The position numbers and the translations under genes were made by a program. The notes below the pieces were generated by a model that was given only the letters and a program-made list of their open reading frames with translations, was not told the DNA's origin and searched no databases. Source: JBGAMH01 sp044222045 (GTDB taxonomy: Bacteria; Eisenbacteria; RBG-16-71-46). Taken from it: 10,985 nucleotides of DNA. Every line of letters starts with the position of its first letter. Within the stretch, counting starts at the first letter, position 1. The stretch spans positions 1 through 10,985 of the forward strand of contig JBGAOB010000161.1 in NCBI GenBank assembly GCA_044222045.1. Reading direction: 5' to 3'. Positions 5,370 to 10,985 of the stretch are shown here, one piece after another.

Positions 5370-5722
5370 TGGTGGAGGCGGCGGGAATCGAACCCGCGTC
5401 CGAAAGCCCATCCCCAGGGAGTCCTACAGGCGTGTCCGGCCGTTTGAATCTCGCGCGCTCCGCTCCGACCGGCGGGATCTTCGCGCGCCAGCCCGAAAAG
5501 GTCTCGTCCGCCGCGGTCGGGCCGCCGCTTTGGACCAGCCTGCGATTGTCTGGCGCCCGCTCCGGCCCCCACAGGCGGGGTCCGGGAAGGCGTCACTGCC
5601 TATTTAGGCAGCGAGAGCCATCTGCTCGTTGGCAGATGAGTGTTTCCCGCTTTTTTGACGAGGTCACGGGTCCCCGGCCTGCACTTCCTGCTTCAGTGCC
5701 CCCGTCGAAACCGATCGCCCCC
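5370..5722 (-). ncRNA. ssrA: tmRNA (one-piece, 353 nt)
   Basis: The 5' end reads GGGGGCGATCGGTTTCGACG, containing the tmRNA GGTTTCGACGG signature. The 3' end has a T-arm GCGGGTTCGATTCCCGC, then CGCCTCC, discriminator A and an encoded CCA at 5370-5372. The 5' GGGGGCG pairs with 3' CGCCTCC (one G-U) to make the acceptor stem. By alignment to the E. coli sequence GAGG..CCTCGTAAAAAGC, the resume codon is GCC at 5633-5631. The message (5633-5604) reads GCC AAC GAG CAG ATG GCT CTC GCT GCC TAA, a tag of ANEQMALAA. The stop codon lies in the loop of a CTGCC/GGCAG hairpin, as in helix 5 of other tmRNAs. It rescues stalled ribosomes with SmpB. No clear promoter is visible in 5723-5853; read-through from ssb is possible. 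Confidence 0.95.
5604..5633 (-). other. tmRNA tag reading frame, peptide ANEQMALAA
   Basis: Nine sense codons and TAA inside ssrA. With the alanine carried by tmRNA the appended tag would be AANEQMALAA. It keeps the AN start and the ALAA end recognised by ClpXP in other bacteria. The resume codon borders a perfect 7-bp hairpin, CATCTGC-CAACGA-GCAGATG. Confidence 0.85.
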
Positions 5723-5853
5723 GACGGGAAGAGAGACGGGCGGGCGTTGGCCCGAAGCAGGGTCCTGAGCTGGCGTGCCCTCCTGGCCACGTCCTGCTCG
5801 CCGCTCGCCCGTCACTGCGCGTTGAGATGCTCCCGACCGGTGCCGGGAACCGC

Positions 5854-6300
5854 TCAGAATGGAATGTCGTCGTCCGGGCCGCCGCCGAAGTCCGCCATGT
5901 CGTCCGGCGGGATCGTTGCCCCCATGTCGTCGGGACCGCGGTCCATGCCCGGCGCACCACCGGCGCCGGGACGGCCGCCGATGAACTGGATCGAGCGCGC
6001 GACCACTTCGGTCGTGTAGCGCTTCTGACCCTGCTGGTCCTGCCACTGCCGCGTGCGCAGGGCGCCTTCGATGTACACCTCGCGCCCCTTGGTGAGGTAC
6101 TGCTTGGCGAGCTCCGCCTGCTTGCCCCACACCACCACGCTGTGCCACTCGGTGGCTTCCTGCATCTGGCCGTTGCGGTCCTTGTACCGCTCCGACGTGG
6201 CCAGTCGCAGGTTCGCCACGGTCTGGCCGCCCTGCGTGTAGCGCACCTCGGGGTCTCGGCCGAGCCGACCGATCAGGATCACCTTGTTGACGCCCGCCAT
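5854..6300 (-). CDS. ssb: Single-stranded DNA-binding protein
   Basis: A 148-residue SSB. The OB fold covers about residues 1-108: NKVILIGRLGRDPEVR (5-20), TEWHSVVVWGKQAELA (50-65), LTKGREVYIEGALRTRQW (69-86) and the last strand ending SIQFIG (103-108). A Gly/Pro/Asp-rich disordered linker follows, ending in the acidic DDDIPF tip that recruits replication and repair partners such as PriA, RecO and exonuclease I. It binds exposed single-stranded DNA as a tetramer. ATG 6300 is preceded by GAGGAG at a 5-base spacing. It is alone rather than paired with rpsF/rpsR, and ssrA lies 131 bases downstream on the same strand. Confidence 0.96.
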   Translation of the reverse strand: MAGVNKVILIGRLGRDPEVRYTQGGQTVANLRLATSERYKDRNGQMQEATEWHSVVVWGKQAELAKQYLTKGREVYIEGALRTRQWQDQQGQKRYTTEVVARSIQFIGGRPGAGGAPGMDRGPDDMGATIPPDDMADFGGGPDDDIPF

Positions 6301-6367
6301 CGCTGCTCCTCACGGATGATGTTCCGGGGGCCTCCCGCGGGGGCCCGTTGCCTTTCGAAGTGCGCGG

Positions 6368-6396
6368 AGCATAGGGCCCGCGGAGCCGCGTGGGAA
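6368..6396 (-). promoter_or_regulatory. Possible sigma-70-type promoter for ssb
   Basis: Minus-strand TTCCCA (plus 6391-6396) and TATGCT (plus 6368-6373) are 17 bases apart. The -35 is a partial match. Transcription would begin near 6361, giving a leader of about 60 bases that carries GC-rich repeats before the ssb Shine-Dalgarno. Confidence 0.45.
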
Positions 6397-6405
6397 GCGC
6401 CTCGT

Positions 6406-6434
6406 TTGACGCTCCCCTCGCGGCTGGCTACATT
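6406..6434 (+). promoter_or_regulatory. Sigma-70-type promoter for the tRNA-Pro/Arg/His operon
   Basis: TTGACG (6406-6411), a 17-base spacer, and TACATT (6429-6434). Five of six -35 bases and four of six -10 bases fit consensus. The expected start near 6441 is 23 bases before mature tRNA-Pro, a sensible 5' leader for RNase P. Pyruvate kinase downstream has no promoter of its own that I can see and may be read from here. Confidence 0.75.
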
Positions 6435-6463
6435 CCCGGCCCTGATTCGCCACCGAATTCGTT

Positions 6464-6540
<77 letters not shown>

Positions 6541-6567
6541 GCTTGCCACCGGAAGCAGGCGTCCAGA

Positions 6568-6644
6568 GCGCCTGTAGCTCAGTCGGATAGAGCAACGGAT
6601 TTCTAATCCGTCGGTCGGGGGTTCGATTCCCTCCAGGCGCGCCA
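6568..6644 (+). tRNA. tRNA-Arg (anticodon TCT)
   Basis: Acceptor GCGCCTG pairs with CAGGCGC, discriminator G, encoded CCA at 6642-6644. Anticodon stem ACGGA/TCCGT holds loop TTTCTAA with anticodon TCT at 6602-6604, reading AGA and AGG. T-arm GGGGGTTCGATTCCCTC is standard. It lies 27 bases after tRNA-Pro. Confidence 0.96.
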
Positions 6645-6710
6645 TCGTGGGCCGCGCCATCCGACCCGGCGAGGCGGTCCGGGCAAGCGCGCGGCAGGGT
6701 TCAAGTTGGC

Positions 6711-6787
6711 GGTGGATGTAGCTCAGCTGGCAGAGCATCGGGTTGTGGTCCCGAGGGTCGCGGGTTCGAACCCCGTCATCCACCCCA
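6711..6787 (+). tRNA. tRNA-His (anticodon GTG)
   Basis: Acceptor GTGGATG pairs with CATCCAC. The extra G at -1 (6711), the histidine identity element, is encoded and faces discriminator C at 6784. CCA is encoded at 6785-6787. Anticodon stem TCGGG/CCCGA holds loop TTGTGGT with anticodon GTG at 6745-6747. It is last of the three tRNAs and 119 bases before pyk. Confidence 0.96.
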
Positions 6788-6906
6788 TCTTCCTTCCACT
6801 CGAAGGGCCCCGGGCGCAGGCGCGACCGGATGCGGCGAGGAGTGGGCCGACGGTCGTCGAGCGCCGCGGCCGCGATCGGAACGCTCGGACGGACCCGGGG
6901 CCGCTC

Positions 6907-8322
6907 ATGAATCGACGCGCGAAGATCGTCTGCACGCTGGGACCCGCCACCTCGACGCTCGACTCGATCCGCGAACTGGTCGCCGCCGGCATGGACGTGG
7001 CGCGGCTCAACTTCTCGCACGGATCGCGCGACGATCACGCCCTCGTGTACCAGCGCGTGCGCCAGGCCTCCGACGAGTCGGGCCGCGCCGTGGCCGTGCT
7101 CGCCGACCTGCAGGGCCCCAAGATCCGCCTCGCCACGTTCGAGGACGGCGAGGCGTGGCTCGAGACGGGCTCCGAGTTCACGATCACCACCGAGGACGTG
7201 CCCGGCGACGAGAACATCGCCTCCACCGTGTACGCCGAACTCGCGCGCGACGTGAGCGCCGGCGACACGGTGCTGATCGACGACGGCAACGTGCGCCTGC
7301 GCGTGCTCGAGACGGACGGCATCCGCGTGCGCTGCCAGGTCGAGGAGGGCGGCCGCATCTCCGACCACAAGGGCATCAACTTGCCCGGCGTGTCCGTGAG
7401 CGCCCCCGCGCTGAGCGAGAAGGACCGCGACGACCTGCGCTTCGCGCTGTCGCTCGGCGTGGACCTGGTCGCGCTGTCGTTCGTGCGATCGGCCGACGAC
7501 CTCGCCGACGTGCACGCCGTGATGGACGCCGCCGGCGCGCGGCTGCCGGTGATCGCGAAGCTCGAGAAGCCGGAGGCGGTGGAGCGGCTCGAGGCCATCG
7601 CGACCGCGTTCGACGGGCTCATGGTGGCGCGCGGCGACCTCGGTGTGGAGATCCCGCTCGAGCAGGTGCCGCTCGTTCAGAAGCGCGCCGTACGCATCGC
7701 ACGCGAGCGCGGCAAGCCGGTCATCGTGGCCACGCAGATGCTGGAATCCATGGTCCAGCACTCGCGCCCCACGCGGGCCGAGGCCTCCGACGTGGCGAAC
7801 GCCACGCTCGACGGCGCCGACGCGTTGATGCTGTCGGGCGAAACCAGCGTCGGCCGTCACGCGCACGACGCCGTGCGCACCATGGCGCGCATCATCGCCA
7901 CCGTCGAAGCGCAGAGCCTGGGCGCGATCCCACGCATCGCCCGCCGCCCCGAGAGCCGGCAGGAGGCCATCGCGAACGCGGCCACGCGCATCGCCGAGGA
8001 CCTGGGTGCCCGCGCGATCGTGGCGTTCACGGAGACCGGCTCCACCGCGCGGCGCATGGCCAGCCACCGCCACGGCACGCCGTTGCTGGCGTTCACGTCG
8101 CGCCCCGAGACGCGCAGCCGGCTCGCGCTGCAGTGGGGCGTGGAGACGTTCGTCGTGCCGCGCATGGCGCACACCGACGAGATGATCGCGCAGGTGGATC
8201 GCGCGATGCTCGAGCTGAAGCGCGGGGAGCCCGGCGACCTCGTGGTGATCGTGGCCGGCACGCCGCCCGGCACCGTCGGCAGCACGAACACGCTGCGCGT
8301 GCACCGGCTCGGCGGGCACTGA
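6907..8322 (+). CDS. pyk: Pyruvate kinase
   Basis: A 471-residue glycolytic enzyme making ATP and pyruvate from phosphoenolpyruvate and ADP. Visible landmarks are KIVCTLGPAT (6-15), DVARLNFSHG (30-39, substrate Arg33), ADLQGPKIR (66-74), and the B-domain region around 75-165. The active-site segment IAKLEKPEA has catalytic Lys218 and FDGLMVARGDLGVEIP (235-250) has the metal ligands. ATQMLESM (275-282) and the C-terminal GTVGSTNTLRVHRLG complete it. There is no extra PEP-utiliser domain at the C-terminus, so it is the short bacterial form. ATG 6907 is chosen because KIVCTLGPAT should lie near the N-terminus; the frame stays open further upstream only by reading through tRNA-His. No good Shine-Dalgarno is visible. 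It ends head-on with the histidine kinase. Confidence 0.97.
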   Translation: MNRRAKIVCTLGPATSTLDSIRELVAAGMDVARLNFSHGSRDDHALVYQRVRQASDESGRAVAVLADLQGPKIRLATFEDGEAWLETGSEFTITTEDVPGDENIASTVYAELARDVSAGDTVLIDDGNVRLRVLETDGIRVRCQVEEGGRISDHKGINLPGVSVSAPALSEKDRDDLRFALSLGVDLVALSFVRSADDLADVHAVMDAAGARLPVIAKLEKPEAVERLEAIATAFDGLMVARGDLGVEIPLEQVPLVQKRAVRIARERGKPVIVATQMLESMVQHSRPTRAEASDVANATLDGADALMLSGETSVGRHAHDAVRTMARIIATVEAQSLGAIPRIARRPESRQEAIANAATRIAEDLGARAIVAFTETGSTARRMASHRHGTPLLAFTSRPETRSRLALQWGVETFVVPRMAHTDEMIAQVDRAMLELKRGEPGDLVVIVAGTPPGTVGSTNTLRVHRLGGH

Positions 8323-8331
8323 CGCGCGTCA
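8320..8331. repeat. 12-base palindrome containing both convergent stop codons
   Basis: TGACGCGCGTCA is its own complement. Its left TGA is the pyk stop and its right TCA is the complement of the histidine kinase TGA. The two coding regions are therefore separated by six bases, with no U-run terminator on either side. Confidence 0.9.
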
Positions 8332-10635
8332 GCGGCGCTCGACCGCCTCACGTACCGCCGATACGAGCTGCTCGCGCGTGAACGGCTTGGGCAGCACGGG
8401 CCACGGCAGTCCGCCCGACTCGCGGGCGAGCACGTCGCCCGGGTAGCCCGACATCAGCACGACGCCCAGGCCCGGCCGCCGCTCGAGCACGCGCCGGGCG
8501 AGCTCGGAGCCGCGCAGGCCCGGCATCATCAGGTCCGACAGCAGCACGTCGAGCGGCCCCAGGCGGTCGAGCATCTCGATCGCCTCGTCGCCCGAAGCGG
8601 TGGCGTGGACCTCGAAGCCCTCGCGACGCAGCAACGTCTCGACCAGCGTGCGCACCGCGCCCTCGTCCTCCACCACGAGCACCACGCCGCGCACCGTCGA
8701 TCGCGTCGCGGCTCGAACGTCGCGCGCGTCGTCGCCCATGTCGGGCCGCGAGGTCGTGCGCGGCAGCAGCAGCCGGAACGTCGCGCCCTCGCCCGGCTCG
8801 CTGCGCACCTCGATGAAGCCGCCGCACTGCTGGACGATGCCGTAGACGGACGCCAGTCCGAGGCCGGTGCCCTTGCCGGGCTCCTTCGTGGTGAAGAACG
8901 GTTCGAACAGGTGCGGCCTCACCTCGGGCGGGATGCCCGGGCCGGTGTCGCTGACGGACAGCACCACGTGCGGCCCCGCCTGGCCGGCGCCGCGCGCCGC
9001 GAGGTCGCGCGCGAGCACGTCCTCCTCGCCCACCGACAGCGTCAGCCGGCCCTGCCCGTGCATGGCGTCGCGAGCGTTGATCGCCAGGTTCATCAGCGCC
9101 TGCTCGATCCAGCTCGCGTCGGCCACGACCCACGAATCCGTGGTCGACTCGCGGACCACGAGTTCGACCCGGTCCCCGAGCAGCGTGCGCAGCAGCGGCC
9201 GCACGCGCTCGAGCATCGCCACCAGTTCCACCACCTGCTCCCGCGCGGGCTGCCGACGGCTGAACGCGAGCAGCTCGCGCGTGAGCCGCGCGCTGCGTTC
9301 GGCCGCGAGCTGGATCTGCTCCACCGCCTCGTGCTTCGGATCCCCTTCCGGCAGCGCACGCGCCAGCAGGTCGGCGTGCCCGAGGATGGCGGTGAGCATG
9401 TTGTTGAAGTCGTGCGCCACGCCCCCCGCGAGCCGCCCGACCGCTTCCATCTTCTGGGCCTGCAGGAACTGCAGCTGCGAACGCCGCAGCTGTTCCGCCT
9501 GGCGCTGCGACTCGGTGATGTCGCGGAACACGGTCACGCCGCCGGAGAGCTCACCGCCTTCCCGCAGTGGGTACGACCAGCGTTCGAAGACTCGCCCGTC
9601 CTGGAACTCGAGCGTCGAGTACTGCGTGCGACCGGCGCCGAGTCGGAAGCGCCGCGCGGCCCGCAGGAAGCCGTCCGGGTCCTTCATCTGCGGCTGCACG
9701 AAACCCATCATCTCCTCGAGGTCGCCGCGAGCCACGAGGTCCTCCGGCAGGCGCCACATGCGGGCGAATTGCTGGTTGTGCGCGATCAGCCGGCCCCGCA
9801 CGTCCGTCACGGCGACGCCGTCGGTCGTGGCCTCCAGGATCGCCCGGTGCAGCGCGACCATGCGCTCGAGCTCGGCCAGCAGGCGCCGCTGTCCCGTCAC
9901 GTCCCGGTAGGCGACCACGCGCCCGACCACCCGGCCCTCGAGCCGCCGCGCGTTCGACCAGCGCTCGAGCACGCGGCCGTCGCGCAGCCGCACGTCGAGC
10001 AGGCGCGCGTCGTCCGGGTCGCTTTCGATCTCCGACACGCGCCGGCGATGTGCGTCGGGGTCCTCGCACTGCGGGCGGACCAGGTCGAACGCGTCCTGGC
10101 GCGTGCGGCACGCCTTCATCTGCTCGGGCGTGAGGTTCCAGATCCGCTCGAACTCCGCGTTCCACGCTTCGATCGTGCCGTCGAGGCGGTGCACGAGCAG
10201 GCCGTCGGCCGTCGCGTTCAGCGTGGCGCCGGCCAGCGACACGGCGTGCCGCAGTTCCGCCAGCATGCGCAGGCGCTCGCCCAGGTCGCGCGCCACGCCG
10301 AGCACGCGCCCGTCGGGCAGTTGCGTGCCGGTGAGGTCCACCGTCACCGGCGTGCCGTCCGCACGCAACAGCACGCGCTCCAGGTGAACGGAGGAGCCTT
10401 CGCGCAGCCGGTCGAGCTGCAGGGGCGTCTCCACGAGCGACTGCGGCGCGACCAGGTCGGCCAGCGAGCGGGTGCGCAACGCCTCGACCGTGTAGCCGAG
10501 CAACTCCACGCCGCGGGCGTTGCACCACAGGTACCGGCCCTCGGCGTCGGCCACGAACACGGCGTCCGGGAGTCGCTCGAGCAACTCGCGCTCCGCCAGG
10601 GACACGTCCGTCCGGGTCGATGCGCGAGCACTCAC
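8329..10635 (-). CDS. Soluble hybrid sensor histidine kinase: PAS-PAS-PAS-HisKA-HATPase-receiver
   Basis: A 768-residue protein. Three PAS domains (about residues 18-125, 136-252 and 263-377) precede a HisKA domain with phospho-acceptor His408 in GGVAHDFNN. The HATPase domain follows, with N-box MNLAINARDAM (515-525), DTGPGI (563-568), FEPFFTTK (577-584) and GTGLGL (589-594). A C-terminal receiver has VVEDE (654-658), phospho-acceptor Asp701 in LLSDLMMPG, and Lys750 in PKPF. No membrane segment is present, so it probably senses a cytoplasmic signal; no haem or flavin motif is recognisable. GTG 10635 is chosen because GGAG lies six bases upstream; GTG 10671 is possible and adds 12 residues but lacks a Shine-Dalgarno. 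No separate response regulator is in the window, so output is unknown. It follows rdgB on the same strand. Confidence 0.93.
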   Translation of the reverse strand: MSARASTRTDVSLAERELLERLPDAVFVADAEGRYLWCNARGVELLGYTVEALRTRSLADLVAPQSLVETPLQLDRLREGSSVHLERVLLRADGTPVTVDLTGTQLPDGRVLGVARDLGERLRMLAELRHAVSLAGATLNATADGLLVHRLDGTIEAWNAEFERIWNLTPEQMKACRTRQDAFDLVRPQCEDPDAHRRRVSEIESDPDDARLLDVRLRDGRVLERWSNARRLEGRVVGRVVAYRDVTGQRRLLAELERMVALHRAILEATTDGVAVTDVRGRLIAHNQQFARMWRLPEDLVARGDLEEMMGFVQPQMKDPDGFLRAARRFRLGAGRTQYSTLEFQDGRVFERWSYPLREGGELSGGVTVFRDITESQRQAEQLRRSQLQFLQAQKMEAVGRLAGGVAHDFNNMLTAILGHADLLARALPEGDPKHEAVEQIQLAAERSARLTRELLAFSRRQPAREQVVELVAMLERVRPLLRTLLGDRVELVVRESTTDSWVVADASWIEQALMNLAINARDAMHGQGRLTLSVGEEDVLARDLAARGAGQAGPHVVLSVSDTGPGIPPEVRPHLFEPFFTTKEPGKGTGLGLASVYGIVQQCGGFIEVRSEPGEGATFRLLLPRTTSRPDMGDDARDVRAATRSTVRGVVLVVEDEGAVRTLVETLLRREGFEVHATASGDEAIEMLDRLGPLDVLLSDLMMPGLRGSELARRVLERRPGLGVVLMSGYPGDVLARESGGLPWPVLPKPFTREQLVSAVREAVERR

Positions 10636-10678
10636 GGGCCACTCCGGTCGTCGCCGCGACGTGCGCGGCACTTGGGCG

Positions 10679-10985
10679 TCAGGCCGAAGCCAGTTTCCGC
10701 ACCAGATCCTGCGCCGCCAGCGCGCGATGGGAAAGGACGTTCTTCTCGTCCAGCGTCATTTCCGACAGCGTGCGACCGGTGCCCGCGACTTCGAAGACCG
10801 GGTCGTAGCCGAACCCGTCCCTGCCACGAGGCGCATCCACGATCCGTCCTTCGAGAACACCTTCTCCGATGAGGTCGGGTTTTCGCCCCATCCATTCGTC
10901 CTCGGGGAAGCACGCCACGCACACCGTGCGGAAGCGCGCCGTCCGTTCCTCGGGCCCCGTCTTGCGCAGCGCGTCGAGCAGCTTC
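10679..10985 (-). CDS. rdgB: RdgB/HAM1-family dITP/XTP pyrophosphatase, N-terminus beyond the window
   Basis: Only the C-terminal 101 codons are present; the frame is open to the right edge. They contain the family signature DGFGYDPVF, then TLSEMTLDEKNVLSHRALA, matching the nucleotide-binding loop and the T-x-x-E-x-x-x-x-x-K-N-x-x-S-H-R-x-x-A segment of RdgB. The enzyme hydrolyses non-canonical purine triphosphates (dITP, ITP, XTP) to monophosphates, keeping deaminated bases out of DNA and RNA. The histidine kinase start is 43 bases downstream. In E. coli rdgB directly follows yggS-yggT-yggU; here the two lie about 5.5 kb apart. Confidence 0.93.
   Translation of the reverse strand, partial: KLLDALRKTGPEERTARFRTVCVACFPEDEWMGRKPDLIGEGVLEGRIVDAPRGRDGFGYDPVFEVAGTGRTLSEMTLDEKNVLSHRALAAQDLVRKLASA

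Noticed and set aside
5831..5848. Possible ssb terminator TCCCG...CGGGA
   Set aside because: The stem is only five pairs with a mismatch, and no U-run follows on the minus strand.
5723..5853. A dedicated ssrA promoter
   Set aside because: No pair of -35 and -10 hexamers at suitable spacing could be found upstream of the tmRNA 5' end.
6328..6346. GC-rich repeat in the ssb leader as a riboswitch or attenuator
   Set aside because: Only about five pairs (GGGCC/GGCCC) and a direct repeat are visible; nothing matches a known regulatory RNA.
6706..6906. Upstream extension of pyruvate kinase
   Set aside because: The open frame continues to 6706, but this would translate tRNA-His and an unconserved spacer; the KIVCTLGPAT motif belongs near the N-terminus.
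8605..10872. A 755-codon open frame on the plus strand opposite the histidine kinase
   Set aside because: It is antisense to a kinase with complete motifs, is dominated by Arg, His, Ala and Leu with no recognisable domain, and also crosses into rdgB. This is the usual GC-rich shadow frame.

Overview
This is a GC-rich chromosomal window made up almost entirely of conserved bacterial housekeeping genes. I see no phage, transposon, CRISPR or defence module. The source looks like an environmental Gram-negative-type bacterium. It has a lipoprotein signal peptidase, a cytoplasmic hybrid sensor kinase, encoded CCA ends on its tRNAs, a one-piece tmRNA and frequent GTG starts. The lineage cannot be fixed from the sequence; GC-rich groups such as Eisenbacteria, Gemmatimonadota or former Deltaproteobacteria would all fit.

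Minus strand, 1-5157: a dense run of genes read right to left. The order is yggS (PLP homeostasis), yggT (membrane protein), yggU/DUF167, a purine nucleoside phosphorylase, a DksA/TraR-family protein with a very long basic tail, lspA, an RluD-type pseudouridine synthase, and an RsbW-like anti-sigma ATPase cut by the window edge. Most junctions overlap or are only a few bases apart. yggT/yggU and dksA/lspA share 4-base stop/start overlaps, yggU/PNP overlap by 11 bases and lspA/rluD by 95 bases, so the block is probably one operon. A good sigma-70-type promoter lies just before yggS.

Minus strand, 5158-6300: ssb, then the tmRNA gene ssrA (5370-5722, predicted tag ANEQMALAA). After it come a GC-rich inverted repeat and an intrinsic-type terminator that abuts the yggS promoter.

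Plus strand, 6400-8322: a promoter followed by tRNA-Pro(TGG), tRNA-Arg(TCT) and tRNA-His(GTG), then pyruvate kinase. The tRNA promoter and a possible ssb promoter sit back to back.

Minus strand, 8329-10985: a soluble hybrid histidine kinase (three PAS domains, HisKA, HATPase, receiver) preceded by the C-terminal part of rdgB (dITP/XTP pyrophosphatase). The kinase ends head-on against pyk, and a 12-base palindrome contains both stop codons.

The points most worth a second look are the DksA-family protein (207-residue histone-H1-like tail, pentapeptide repeats, lost zinc ligands, possible internal start) and the purine phosphorylase, whose base- and ribose-contacting residues look like those of adenosine/MTA-type enzymes. 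I did not find a clearly new multi-gene system.
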